A DNA stretch of 64,000 nt from Pelosinus sp. UFO1 (lineage in GTDB: Bacteria; Bacillota; Negativicutes; DSM-13327): assembly GCF_000725345.1 (NCBI RefSeq), contig NZ_CP008852.1, positions 124,001 through 188,000 on the forward strand, in the 5' to 3' direction. Within the stretch, counting starts at the first letter, position 1. Every line of letters begins with the position of its first letter. Positions 8,603 to 17,437 of the stretch are shown here, piece after piece. The position numbers and the translations under genes were made by a program. A model generated the notes under the pieces. The model had not been told where the DNA came from. It worked only from the letters and a program-made list of their open reading frames with translations, and did not search any database.

Positions 8603-9361
8603 ATGCTGATTGCTCTTGTAATGTTTGTTTTAGGATTATTACTTGGTTTTGTTGGTGCCGGGGGAGCGGGCGTTGTTATTGCGGTTTTAACCGTATTATT
8701 CGGTATTCCAATACACACTGCTTTGGGAACATCGCTTAGCGCGATGATATTTACCACTCTGTCTGGCGCATACAGTCATTTTCGCGAAGGTAATGTGGAG
8801 GTGAAAAATGGAATAGCTGTTGGTGTTTTTGGGGCAATAGGTGCTTTTATTGGATCGCAAATTGCATCTGGCCTGGCTGCCAAAGATCTCAAATGGTTGA
8901 CGGCTTGTATGTTGTTTTTATCAGCTATTTTGCTTTGGCTTAAAATCTTTTTTGCTTCTAAGGGAATCTTCTCAAGAATTGAAAGTAAATCTGCTCCAGT
9001 AGGGTGGAAGTTTTGGGTAACTGCCTGCGGCTTGGGAATTTTTACAGGAATTTTATCAGGAACCTTTGGAATTGGTGCCACTCCATTTATCCAAATCGGT
9101 TTATTAGTATTCTTTAATATGTCGATTCATCAGTCTGCGGGTACAACCATGCTTATCATTATGCCGATTGCTTTATTGGGTGGTTTAGGTTATTTGTCAG
9201 CTGGTTATTTGGACATATCGTTGCTTCTCAAGGTAACAATAGGGCTGATGGTTGGGGCCTACGTTGGGGCAAAATTCACAAAACGCCTAGACCCTTCTAT
9301 TTTAAAGGTTTCTATGGTGTCGGTACCGATATTTGGTGGAATTTTATTACTATTTGGCTAG
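8603..9361 (+). CDS. TSUP (TauE/SafE) family permease
   Basis: 252 residues if ATG 8603 is used (GAAGAAGGGG upstream at 8585-8593); ATG 8582 would add seven residues. It is hydrophobic throughout, about 7-8 membrane segments, with the family's two internal halves marked by GFVGAGGAGVV near the start and GILSGTFGIGATPF in the middle. TSUP proteins move sulfite, sulfonates or organic acids, often as exporters. It is the last gene of the cluster before a strong terminator, so it may export a small anion product, but co-transcription is inferred only from spacing. Confidence 0.8.
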   Translation: MLIALVMFVLGLLLGFVGAGGAGVVIAVLTVLFGIPIHTALGTSLSAMIFTTLSGAYSHFREGNVEVKNGIAVGVFGAIGAFIGSQIASGLAAKDLKWLTACMLFLSAILLWLKIFFASKGIFSRIESKSAPVGWKFWVTACGLGIFTGILSGTFGIGATPFIQIGLLVFFNMSIHQSAGTTMLIIMPIALLGGLGYLSAGYLDISLLLKVTIGLMVGAYVGAKFTKRLDPSILKVSMVSVPIFGGILLLFG

Positions 9362-9385
9362 GAAAAGGACTCTGCTGTGAATGCG

Positions 9386-9427
9386 AAAAGCGTACCAAGT
9401 TTTAAAGGAGAAACTTGGTACGCTTTT
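9386..9427 (+). terminator. Intrinsic terminator ending the first catabolic cluster
   Basis: AAAAGCGTACCAAGTTT (9386-9402) pairs perfectly over 17 bp with 9411-9427, with an 8-base loop. The A- and T-rich stem ends make it active in both directions. It separates the TSUP gene from the sensor phosphatase gene. Confidence 0.9.
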
Positions 9428-9658
9428 GATTTATACCTTAAAGGGAAACGTCAATGGTTGTCGAAATTTATGCTAATTAATAGATCGAATTTTGAGAATT
9501 CGGATATCATAGATTATTTTCGAATTAAAGAAAATATGATTCAGTGAATAGAAGAATCCAAAATTCTAGCTGAACAATTAGAATAAAGACCTATTATGAT
9601 AACTATAGACTTTGCTTTTTTCTATAGCAAAGAGATATATGATGAGGTGCAACTTTTA

Positions 9659-11881
9659 GTGAATAAGTGGATTAAATGGTTTAAGCGTAGGATTTCTTTG
9701 AACTTAACAAATAGACTAATGTTATATTATATTTTAGTCATTTTTTTAATTGTCGGTGCTACTATGGGGCCAACTTTATATCTATTTTCGGATACCATGC
9801 AAAAGATGAATGAGGATCGAGCGTTGCAAGGACTAGAAGGCCTTGCTAGTATTATTGAAATGAATAAACAAGATGCCTTGGAGCATGGCTCTATATTGGC
9901 AGGCAATCCGATATTGGCTAGTGCCATTGAGTCAAAGGATACAGTGCAAATTCTAGGAATTCTTCAACCAAGAGTGGAAAAGGCCAAACTAGACTTTGCT
10001 ACGGTAACAGATGATAAGGGAATCGTCATTGCTCGTGTACATGCTCCTGTTAAAAAAGGTGATGATTTGACAAATCAGTCAAATATCCGCAGGGCGCTTT
10101 TAGGAGAGGAAGCTACAGGGATAGAGTCAAATAGTGAAATGAAATTTGCTATCATAGTAAGTATTCCTGTGAAAAATAAGCAAGGTGAAATAGTTGGAGC
10201 CATATCAACAGGATATGACCTGGAAAATAATAAGGCGGTTGATCAGGTTAAGAAGATGTTTAATACAGACGCAACTATCTTTTTAGGGAATGTTCGCTTA
10301 TCAACGACGATTATAAAAGATGGCCAGCGTATAGCAGGTACTACACTGAATGAAATGATTGATCAAAGGGTATTAAGGCAAGGGGAAAAATATATTGGTC
10401 AAACAGAAATTGTAGGAGAAAAGTACGTTACAGCCTATATGCCGTTAATCGGTGTGGATGAAAGGCCTATAGGTGCAATTTTCGCTGGTCAGAAGGTAGC
10501 AAATTCCCTAGCAGCCAGAAATAAATTAATTTGTACTGTGACAGGCGTAGTTTTAGTAGCTATTATATTTGTTATTTTTCTTGCAGTATTTATGGCTAAA
10601 GGTATTGTTACGCCAATAAGAACAATTGCAAGGATTGCAGGGCTAGTGGCTATAGGGGACTTGACGCAGCATGTCGAGATAACATCTAGAGATGAAGTTG
10701 GTAGGATGGGGAATGCTTTTAACCATATGGTTAATCAATTGAAGAAGTTGATTGCTGCGTTAAATTGTGAGATACAAGAACGCAAACAGATTGAGGTAAT
10801 GGTTCGTCAGAGTGAAAAGCGATATCGGTTGTTAGCTGAAAATGTTACTGACGTAATCTGGACAATGGATTTATCGGGAAAGCTTACGTATATAAGTCCT
10901 TCAGTTCAGCGACTAAGGGGATATACGGTGGAAGAGGCTCTGGAATTAACCACTGAGCAATGGCTAACTTCTTCCTCGGCTGCTATAGCTGTACGCAATA
11001 TTCAATGGTTAAATGAGATGATAAAATCAGGTCAAAAGATAGAAAGTCGGCGTTTAGAACTAGAAATACGATGCAAAGATGGTACGTTGGTATGGGTTGA
11101 ATCAACCTGTAGTGGAATATACAACGCCGACGGAGAGATTTACGGCATTCAGGGAGTTGACCGTGATATTACAGATGAACGACAGTTGGAGCGGAAAATT
11201 CGCCAGGACGTTCAGCTTGCGGGTAAATTACAAAAAGCCCTTCTGCCGGGAGATGCGAACAATGAATTATTTATTGTTCGTGCAGCCTATGCACCTTTAA
11301 GGGAAGTAAGCGGTGATTTTTATAATTACCTTTTTCATTCAGATGGTATTTTGCGGGGATATATCTCAGATATCTCTGGTCACGGCATAGCTACAGCGCT
11401 TAATTCCGCAGCGGTAAGATTTAGTCTAGATGAAGCCCTTGGTAAGAAATTGACTTTGGAGCTAGTGCAGAGCGTTAATACTAAACTTGTAGAATATCTT
11501 TCGGATGAAACATTTGTTGCCCTGATTATGTTTGAGTTTGACTTCTATGCAAAAACAGTAACGCTGGTTACAGGTGGGATTAACCACTTTTTAGCTTCTA
11601 CGCAGCAATTTAACGGCTTAGTGACAATGCCTGGAGGTCTTATTGGTTTGTTTGAGGTAGCGGATTTGAATATTGTAAAAGTGCCAATACAGCCTGGTGA
11701 TGCTTTCTATTTTGTTACAGATGGACTGATGGATTTGATTAAAGATAATATGCCTGATCAAGTTCACGATTTTGAAAAGAGTATTGACTTTTTGGAAGAG
11801 CAAATTCAGAAAACGTCGAAATTGGATGATTGTTCAATGCTTTGTGTAAAGATTCAAAACTTATATAACCAGTATTTTTAA
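9659..11881 (+). CDS. Membrane sensor phosphatase: Cache-HAMP-PAS-SpoIIE (PP2C-type)
   Basis: 740 residues from GTG 9659, which has GAGG at 9644-9647; an upstream ATG at 9596 in the same frame has no ribosome site. Order of parts: TM1 about 20-43, an extracytoplasmic Cache-like domain to about 285, TM2 about 290-318, HAMP 320-370, PAS about 387-503, and a SpoIIE/RsbU-type PP2C phosphatase domain from about 520. The phosphatase shows metal-site aspartates in SGDFYNY, ISDISGHG and VTDGLMD. Such proteins dephosphorylate an anti-anti-sigma factor to release a stress sigma factor, or another phosphoprotein. No anti-sigma gene is adjacent, so its partner is elsewhere. The 5' region (9428-9658) carries only a small CGAATT/AATTCG dyad. 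Confidence 0.85.
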   Translation: MNKWIKWFKRRISLNLTNRLMLYYILVIFLIVGATMGPTLYLFSDTMQKMNEDRALQGLEGLASIIEMNKQDALEHGSILAGNPILASAIESKDTVQILGILQPRVEKAKLDFATVTDDKGIVIARVHAPVKKGDDLTNQSNIRRALLGEEATGIESNSEMKFAIIVSIPVKNKQGEIVGAISTGYDLENNKAVDQVKKMFNTDATIFLGNVRLSTTIIKDGQRIAGTTLNEMIDQRVLRQGEKYIGQTEIVGEKYVTAYMPLIGVDERPIGAIFAGQKVANSLAARNKLICTVTGVVLVAIIFVIFLAVFMAKGIVTPIRTIARIAGLVAIGDLTQHVEITSRDEVGRMGNAFNHMVNQLKKLIAALNCEIQERKQIEVMVRQSEKRYRLLAENVTDVIWTMDLSGKLTYISPSVQRLRGYTVEEALELTTEQWLTSSSAAIAVRNIQWLNEMIKSGQKIESRRLELEIRCKDGTLVWVESTCSGIYNADGEIYGIQGVDRDITDERQLERKIRQDVQLAGKLQKALLPGDANNELFIVRAAYAPLREVSGDFYNYLFHSDGILRGYISDISGHGIATALNSAAVRFSLDEALGKKLTLELVQSVNTKLVEYLSDETFVALIMFEFDFYAKTVTLVTGGINHFLASTQQFNGLVTMPGGLIGLFEVADLNIVKVPIQPGDAFYFVTDGLMDLIKDNMPDQVHDFEKSIDFLEEQIQKTSKLDDCSMLCVKIQNLYNQYF

Positions 11882-11898
11882 AATTAGGAATGGTAATC

Positions 11899-11916
11899 TT
11901 TAAGCTTAAGCTTAAA
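11899..11916. repeat. 18-bp perfect palindrome upstream of hsp20
   Basis: TTTAAGCTTAAGCTTAAA is self-complementary. It is 118 bases before the Hsp20 start and just after the phosphatase gene. It may be an operator for the heat-shock gene; it does not match the CIRCE element. Confidence 0.45.
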
Positions 11917-12033
11917 TTGCTATAACGTTACCTTTTAAGCAAATAGCTTGAATTAGATAACCATCTTGAATAAAAAGAGATTGAGTAAGCATACTAAAAA
12001 ATGATGCAAGCAGAAAGAAAGGAGAGAATAAGT

Positions 12034-12483
12034 ATGTTTGACTTAATACCTTATAAGCAAAATCATGGACATCAAAGAAATGCGTTGAGTAAGTTTGCGC
12101 GAAATTTTTTGGGGGATGATTTTGAAGCGCTTTTTGATCATGTTGATAACTTCCCCAGTTCTTTTCAAGTCGATCTGCGGGAGACTGACAATGAATATGT
12201 AATAGAAGCGGATCTACCTGGCATTAATAAAGAGGATATTAGTCTGCGTTATGAAAATCATTATTTAACAATTAGCGCCAAAAGAAATGAGACACAAGAA
12301 GTAAAAAGTGAAAAAAATTATGTTCGCCGAGAGAGACGATTTGGTCAGTTCCAACGGAATTTTTATATAGATAATATTCAAGATGATAAAATTAGCGCCA
12401 AATTTGATCACGGTGTTCTTACCGTTATCTTACTAAAAGCAGATAAATCTCAGTTACCACAGGGCAATATCCCGATTCAATAG
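12034..12483 (+). CDS. Small heat shock protein, Hsp20 family
   Basis: 149 residues from ATG 12034, with AAAGGAGAG at 12018-12026; an in-frame ATG at 12001 lacks a ribosome site. The alpha-crystallin domain spans about residues 40-140, starting with VDLRETDNEYVIEADLPGI and ending with the beta-strand motif GVLTVILLK (family A-x-x-x-n-G-v-L). The C-terminal I-P-I (family I-x-I/V anchoring motif) is present. Members hold unfolding proteins in oligomers until Hsp70 can refold them. It is probably monocistronic, with a hairpin terminator about 160 bases downstream. Confidence 0.92.
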   Translation: MFDLIPYKQNHGHQRNALSKFARNFLGDDFEALFDHVDNFPSSFQVDLRETDNEYVIEADLPGINKEDISLRYENHYLTISAKRNETQEVKSEKNYVRRERRFGQFQRNFYIDNIQDDKISAKFDHGVLTVILLKADKSQLPQGNIPIQ

Positions 12484-12646
12484 AATTAACTATATGGTAA
12501 TTAAACGGAGTTCAATACAAGGGGGCAGTTATCTTGTCTTCAATAGAATAAAACCTCTGGAGATGAGGCATATCCATGAAGTTCAATTAGTGGATGAGCA
12601 TCATTTATTTAAGGCTATTAAGGCAGGTGCCGGATATTTCAAATAG

Positions 12647-12697
12647 AAAAAGTACACAATTTTGTGCAGTTTTATTTTGCAATAATTGTGTACTTTT
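12647..12697 (+). terminator. Terminator-like hairpin downstream of hsp20
   Basis: AGTACACAATT (12651-12661) pairs with AATTGTGTACT (12684-12694), extended by A/T pairs on both sides and followed by TTTT. The 22-base loop is longer than usual. Confidence 0.65.
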
Positions 12698-12832
12698 ATA
12701 TTAACACTTTACAGTGTCCATTCTGAGGTTGAATTTTTAAACAAGATTATGGGTATTGTAGCTTAATATTCTGCTGAATGATAAAAGATATCTTTGCCCT
12801 TGCAAAAATCTCGTACCAGAACCAAAAAGAAA

Positions 12833-12860
12833 GTCAGCTTCTGTCATTAGAGAAGCTGAC
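12833..12860 (-). terminator. Bidirectional terminator after the RpiR gene
   Basis: GTCAGCTTCT (12833-12842) and AGAAGCTGAC (12851-12860) pair perfectly with an 8-base loop. T-runs lie on both sides (CTTCTTTTTT on the plus strand, TTTCTTTTTGG on the minus strand), so it can stop the leftward RpiR transcript and any rightward read-through. Confidence 0.8.
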
Positions 12861-12914
12861 CTTCTTTTTTACGGAATCAGAAAATACAACACTTTCTTGA
12901 TTTCAAGTCTTTTC

Positions 12915-13808
12915 TTAATTATCAGGTATTGGCTTTTTCGCAACAGAAATAGCTTTGCGCGAGCGATAAATAGAATTTTTGCCTATATCACCAAGCCGTA
13001 AACTTACCGAGACAAGGATCATATCCAGAATGACCAGCTGAAGAATGCGGGAAACCATGGCATCTGTATAATATTTGAGCTGATTGGTAGAACTAAATAG
13101 TGCAATATCAGAAAGTTTGGCTAGACTTGAGTTAATATAACTCGTGATGCCAATAATTTTAGTGCCTTGCTTTTTGGCGTTTTCTGCAATTTCTAAGACT
13201 TCACGGCTTTCTCCTGTGTGGGAAATAAGCACAGCAATATCTGTTTGGGAAAGATGTGCGGCTTGAATCATCATCAAGTGGGAATTTGAATGGGTTGTTA
13301 CATTTAAACCTAAACGTAAGAATTTGTGGTAAGCGTCAAGGGCTATGACGTCTGAACCGCCAGAGCCATAAAAGAGTATTTTATCTGCCGTTGTAAAGAG
13401 TGTGACGATAGCTTCGATGGATGCTGAATCAATTAAGGATTTAAGGTCATTTATGGCAATTGAGGCTGATTGTATGATTTTTTGGTTAATGGTAGCTACG
13501 TCATCATCAGTACTGATGTCTTGGTAGCCATCTTCAATTTTAAATTTATGCGAAGAATTCTGGTTATAGGATATTTCAGTAAATTCGTGTGCCATGTCAA
13601 TGCGAAAGATCTGAAAAGATGTATAGCCTAATTTTTTTATAAAGCGCATAACGGTAGTTTCACTTACATTACAGTTTTTAGCTAGTTCACTTATCGTGGC
13701 CATAACGGCATGTTTTTGGTCATTTAATATATGATTGGCTATTAATTTTTGACTTGTCGATAACGTATTGTATTTATGACGTATTTCAGTAAACGGTCTA
13801 TTGGTCAT
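12915..13808 (-). CDS. MurR/RpiR family transcriptional regulator
   Basis: 297 residues from ATG at 13808, with GAGGTG eight bases upstream on the minus strand (a GTG nine bases earlier is possible). Residues about 1-77 are the RpiR helix-turn-helix (ISELAKNCNVSETTVMRFI), and about 125-265 form a SIS sugar-isomerase-like ligand domain (FYGSGGSDVIALD and ISHTGESREVLEIA). SIS domains bind phosphosugars. It is divergent from the garR-kinase-aldolase-gntP operon and is the obvious candidate regulator, probably sensing a phosphorylated acid sugar. Confidence 0.9.
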   Translation of the reverse strand: MTNRPFTEIRHKYNTLSTSQKLIANHILNDQKHAVMATISELAKNCNVSETTVMRFIKKLGYTSFQIFRIDMAHEFTEISYNQNSSHKFKIEDGYQDISTDDDVATINQKIIQSASIAINDLKSLIDSASIEAIVTLFTTADKILFYGSGGSDVIALDAYHKFLRLGLNVTTHSNSHLMMIQAAHLSQTDIAVLISHTGESREVLEIAENAKKQGTKIIGITSYINSSLAKLSDIALFSSTNQLKYYTDAMVSRILQLVILDMILVSVSLRLGDIGKNSIYRSRKAISVAKKPIPDN

Positions 13809-13920
13809 ATCTTTCACCTCGGAAAATTATTTATGAAAAAATAAAACGTATCGACTTTTAGCATAGAGTAAATTTATAACGATTGCAATACTAGTTGCGA
13901 AAAAATATTACGATTACACA

Positions 13921-13949
13921 TTGACAGCTAAATTTAATTTTGCTAATAT
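13921..13949 (+). promoter_or_regulatory. Sigma-A type promoter of the garR operon
   Basis: TTGACA (13921-13926) and TAATAT (13944-13949) are 17 bp apart. Transcription would start near 13957, giving a leader of about 170 bases before the ATG at 14125, long enough for extra control. The region 13818-14124 otherwise holds only A/T-rich dyads. Confidence 0.75.
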
Positions 13950-14024
13950 TAAATCAATTCACATAGTTAAAAAATAACTGTGTTAGCAAGTGTATAGTTA
14001 AAAACAAACTAAAAATGGAAACTG

Positions 14025-14097
14025 AGCATACAATATTATTATTGCGGAATATGCCTAGTGAAAAAGTAGATATTAATAGCTGCTTAGATTGTATGCT
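14025..14097 (+). repeat. 10-bp inverted repeat in the garR operon leader
   Basis: AGCATACAAT (14025-14034) and ATTGTATGCT (14088-14097) are perfect reverse complements 53 bases apart. They lie downstream of the predicted promoter, so they could form a leader RNA stem or two half-operators for the RpiR protein. TTTTAT follows, which makes a weak attenuator conceivable. Confidence 0.45.
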
Positions 14098-14124
14098 GTT
14101 TTATAAAAAAAGGGAGGCTAAAAA

Positions 14125-15018
14125 ATGAAAAAAGTTGGTTTTGTTGGATTGGGGATTATGGGGAAACCTATGGTGTTGAACTTACTAAAAGCTGGTATTG
14201 ATACTACTGTTTATGATATCAATCCCAAAGCAGTTGAAGCATTAGTAGAAGCTGGAGCGAAAGCGGCTACTTCTCCTAAAGAACTGGCAGCTGGTAGTGA
14301 TGTTGTTATTACAATTGTACCAAATGCAGCAATTGTAAAGTCGCTTTTAGAAGGGGAAGATGGTATCTTAGCTGGCGTAAAACCTGGTACAGTTATTGTT
14401 GATATGAGCTCGGTATCTCCTGTCGATTCTCAGAAATTTGCTGAAGCTGCAGCAAAGTATGAGTGTCCATTCCTTGATTCACCGGTAAGCGGCGGGGAAC
14501 CTGGCGCTATCAATGCAACACTCGCATACATGATTGGCGGTGACGAAGCTGTTGTTGAAAAAATTAAAGATGTTTTCTTGGCAATGGGTAAATCAGTTAC
14601 TGTTATAGGTCCTAACGGCAGCGGTTCTGTAGCAAAATTGGCAAACCAAATTATCGTTAACTTAAATATTGCTGCAGTATCTGAAGCACTTGTGCTTGCA
14701 CAAAAAGCTGGCGCTGATCCGGAAAAAGTTTACCAAGCAATCCGCGGTGGTCTTGCAGGTAGCACTGTGCTTGATGCAAAAGCTCCTATGATGTACAATC
14801 GCAACTTTAAACCAGGTGGAACACTTGCCATTAACTTAAAAGATATAACAAATGTTATGGATACGGCTCAAAGCCTTGATGTTCCTTTACTTCTTACTAG
14901 CCAATTAAAACAAATTATGCACAGCTTAAAAGCTGACGGTCACATTATGGACGACCATGGTGGAATTGTGCAATTCTATGAAAAATTAGCTGGCGTTGAA
15001 GTAAAAAAAGGCAGCTAA
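14125..15018 (+). CDS. garR: 2-hydroxy-3-oxopropionate reductase / 3-hydroxyacid dehydrogenase (GarR/LtnD family)
   Basis: 297 residues from ATG 14125 with GGGAGG at 14111-14116. It is a beta-hydroxyacid dehydrogenase: NAD(P) motif GFVGLGIMGKPM at the N-terminus, substrate loop DSPVSGGEPGA near residue 120, and the catalytic lysine in GSVAKLANQ near 170. The GLAGSTVLDAKAPMM segment is close to E. coli GarR. GarR reduces tartronate semialdehyde to glycerate; the LtnD relatives in DUF1537 operons oxidise L-threonate or D-erythronate to the 3-oxo acid. With a DUF1537 kinase next door, the LtnD-type role fits the context, while the sequence looks GarR-like. Confidence 0.85.
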   Translation: MKKVGFVGLGIMGKPMVLNLLKAGIDTTVYDINPKAVEALVEAGAKAATSPKELAAGSDVVITIVPNAAIVKSLLEGEDGILAGVKPGTVIVDMSSVSPVDSQKFAEAAAKYECPFLDSPVSGGEPGAINATLAYMIGGDEAVVEKIKDVFLAMGKSVTVIGPNGSGSVAKLANQIIVNLNIAAVSEALVLAQKAGADPEKVYQAIRGGLAGSTVLDAKAPMMYNRNFKPGGTLAINLKDITNVMDTAQSLDVPLLLTSQLKQIMHSLKADGHIMDDHGGIVQFYEKLAGVEVKKGS

Positions 15019-15093
15019 TTTCGGTTAAAAGTTAATTAAATCGGAATAGGTGGCAGCCCATCTATTCCGTAATATGTAATAGGAGTGTGTGGA

Positions 15094-16527
15094 ATGGAAA
15101 AAGTATTAAAATCTGAAATCTTTGCAACAATTCCAGAGATTGATGAAGCTAAGGTTAATACGGAAATAGCTAAAGCTCTACAAAACTTTGGCAAAAAAAT
15201 TATTGTACTTGATGATGATCCGACAGGAATTCAAACTGTTCATGGAGTGTCAGTATATACTGACTGGTCAAAGGAAAACATTGAGGCTGGTTTCAAAGAA
15301 GAGAATTCCATATTCTTTATTTTAACTAACTCCCGGAGCTTTACCGAAGAAGAGACAACCAAGGCACATCAGGAAATAGCAACCAACATATTAGAAGTAT
15401 CTAAAAAAGCTGGCAAAGGGTTCATGGTTATTAGCAGAGGAGATTCTACACTCCGCGGTCATTATCCGCTTGAAACTAAAGTGCTTAAAGATACCCTTGA
15501 AAAAGACGGTACTACAAAAATTGACGGTGAAGTGCTTATGCCTATTTTCAAAGAAGGCGGACGCTTTACGATCGGAAATGTGCATTATGTACAGGAAGGC
15601 GACTATTTGACGCCAGCTGGGCAAACCGAGTTTGCCAAAGACAAAACCTTTGGTTATGTAAGTTCTAATTTGGGGGATTATATCGAAGAAAAAACCAAGG
15701 GCGCATATAAAGCTAAAGATGTTACCTATATTTCTTTAGAAAGTATTAGAAGCTTTGATATTGATGGAATTGCTGCGCAATTGGCAAAGGTTTCTAATTT
15801 CGGTAAAGTAGTTGTCAACGCTGTTGACTACGTAGATGTAAAAGTATTCTCGATTGCTCTTATTAAAGCTATGGCTGCAGGGAAGAATTTCATGTTCCGC
15901 ACAGCAGCTGCGTTTACTAAAGTAATTGGCGGGGTAAGCGATAAACCGCTACTTCTTAAAAAGGATTTGGTTGCCGAAGGCAGCACTGCAGGCGGCCTCG
16001 TAATTATCGGTTCGCATGTTAAAAAGACAACAGAACAGTTCGAAGAACTAAAAACATTAGATTTTGTGAATTTTATCGAATTTAATCATCTCTTGGTGTT
16101 AGAACCGACCGCAGTATTAGAAGCGGAAATCAGCCGTATTGTAAAAACAGCCGAAGGACACATCCAAAACGGAGAAACAGTAGCCGTTTACACTGGACGT
16201 AAACGTTTTGAGCTTGGGGCCGATAATAAGGAAGAAGAACTCAAAGTTGCTGTAAAAATATCGGATTCTGTAACAAGCATAGTAGAGCGTATTCAAGCTA
16301 AGCCAAGTTTCCTCATTGCTAAAGGCGGTATTACATCAAGTGACGTAGGAACAAAAGGTTTGGCTGTGAAAAAAGCAACTGTTGCTGGACAAGTTAAACC
16401 AGGCGTACCTGTATGGCTTACTGGCAGTGAAAGTAAATTCCCCGGACTTCCCTACATTATTTTTCCAGGAAATGTCGGTACAAAAACAACGTTAAAAGAA
16501 GTTGTTGAGATGCTTGGCAGAAAATAA
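15094..16527 (+). CDS. Four-carbon acid sugar kinase (DUF1537, OtnK/DtnK-like)
   Basis: 477 residues from ATG 15094, with AGGAG at 15081-15085 (an in-frame GTG nine bases earlier is less likely). The N-terminal domain has the acid-sugar site LDDDPTGIQTVHG and SRGDSTLRGHYPLE. The C-terminal nucleotide domain has IAKGGITSSDVG and ends with FPGLPYIIFPGNVG. DUF1537 enzymes phosphorylate 3-oxo-tetronates, D-threonate or related acids at the 4-OH with ATP. It follows garR by 75 bases and precedes the aldolase by 21, so it is in one operon. It probably phosphorylates the keto acid made by the dehydrogenase. Confidence 0.9.
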   Translation: MEKVLKSEIFATIPEIDEAKVNTEIAKALQNFGKKIIVLDDDPTGIQTVHGVSVYTDWSKENIEAGFKEENSIFFILTNSRSFTEEETTKAHQEIATNILEVSKKAGKGFMVISRGDSTLRGHYPLETKVLKDTLEKDGTTKIDGEVLMPIFKEGGRFTIGNVHYVQEGDYLTPAGQTEFAKDKTFGYVSSNLGDYIEEKTKGAYKAKDVTYISLESIRSFDIDGIAAQLAKVSNFGKVVVNAVDYVDVKVFSIALIKAMAAGKNFMFRTAAAFTKVIGGVSDKPLLLKKDLVAEGSTAGGLVIIGSHVKKTTEQFEELKTLDFVNFIEFNHLLVLEPTAVLEAEISRIVKTAEGHIQNGETVAVYTGRKRFELGADNKEEELKVAVKISDSVTSIVERIQAKPSFLIAKGGITSSDVGTKGLAVKKATVAGQVKPGVPVWLTGSESKFPGLPYIIFPGNVGTKTTLKEVVEMLGRK

Positions 16528-16548
16528 CAGATGTAAGGAGTAACAACT

Positions 16549-17391
16549 ATGCTGACAACATTAAGTATTTTGCTGAACGCGGCAAAGCAGGAAAAGAAGG
16601 CGGTTGGTGCTTTTAATGTATATAATTTGGAGACGATTCTGGCAGTAGTTGAGGCGGCCAACCGTCTAAAATCACCTGTAATTCTTTCCTTCGGGGAAGG
16701 CTATTTTACTCATGCGCCAGTGGAAATTATTGCTTCAATTGTTAAGGAAATTTGCACCCCGCTTGATATTCAGGTAGCTCTGCACCTTGATCATGCTAAA
16801 GAACTAAAATCAATTGCTCGCGCCATTCGGGCCGGTTTCACTTCAGTAATGTATGATGGCTCAGCTTTGCCACTCTCTGAGAATATTCAAAAGACAAAAT
16901 ATATTGTAGAGTATGCCCATGCAGTGGGCGTAAGCGTAGAGGGCGAACTTGGCTATATGAATAATGAAGATGGTACCTGCGAGGAAGGCCTAGATTTAGA
17001 AAAAGGTTATACCAGAGTGCAAGATGCCGCTGCGTATGTAAATGGTACGGGAATTGATGCGTTGGCAGTGGCTGTCGGCAATGCCCATGGTATTTATAAA
17101 GGAACGCCAACGCTTGATTTTGCAAGGCTTGATGAAATTGCGCGGGCCGCTACTGTCCCGATTGTTTTACATGGCTGCTCTGGCATACCTGATGACTACA
17201 TTAAAAAGGCAGTATCATTAGGTGTGGCTAAAATAAATGTGAATACAGAAATTTCAACAGGGGCAGTAATGGCAGCGAGAGAGTTTTTGGCTAAGAATAC
17301 CGAGAAAGGATTACGTTTTGAAACCTTGCTAATGGATGCACGTCATACTATGAGCGCAACAGTTGAACGGTTTATAAAACTCTTAAGCTGA
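16549..17391 (+). CDS. Class II fructose-bisphosphate aldolase-family protein (KbaY/GatY-like)
   Basis: 280 residues from ATG 16549, with AAGGAG at 16535-16540. Class II zinc-aldolase features: N-terminal GAFNVYNLE, the catalytic/metal segment LHLDHAKE, YDGSALP, GELGYMN, the zinc-histidine segment VGNAHGIYKG, the third zinc ligand in VLHGCSGIP, and the phosphate loop INVNTE. These enzymes cleave or form ketose bisphosphates through a DHAP enediolate. In standard DUF1537 operons this position is held by OtnC (class II aldolase/adducin fold) and OtnI; neither is present here. It therefore probably acts on the phosphorylated acid sugar, either by retro-aldol cleavage of a longer acid or by decarboxylation to DHAP. 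Confidence 0.88.
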   Translation: MLTTLSILLNAAKQEKKAVGAFNVYNLETILAVVEAANRLKSPVILSFGEGYFTHAPVEIIASIVKEICTPLDIQVALHLDHAKELKSIARAIRAGFTSVMYDGSALPLSENIQKTKYIVEYAHAVGVSVEGELGYMNNEDGTCEEGLDLEKGYTRVQDAAAYVNGTGIDALAVAVGNAHGIYKGTPTLDFARLDEIARAATVPIVLHGCSGIPDDYIKKAVSLGVAKINVNTEISTGAVMAAREFLAKNTEKGLRFETLLMDARHTMSATVERFIKLLS

Positions 17392-17437
17392 TGCGTTATG
17401 TAAATAATTTTTTAAAATATAGTTGGAGGGTTTAATC

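Larger units (their letters stand above)
12484..12914. other. Intergenic region between hsp20 and the RpiR gene: two hairpins, no clear gene
   Basis: Holds two strong hairpins (listed separately) and a 50-codon open frame (ATG 12494 to TAG 12646) with no ribosome site and no recognisable product. Nothing else supported. Confidence 0.6.

Noticed and set aside
12494-12646. 50-codon open frame after hsp20
   Set aside because: No ribosome site, no recognisable family, and it leads straight into a hairpin; kept only as a note in the intergenic entry.
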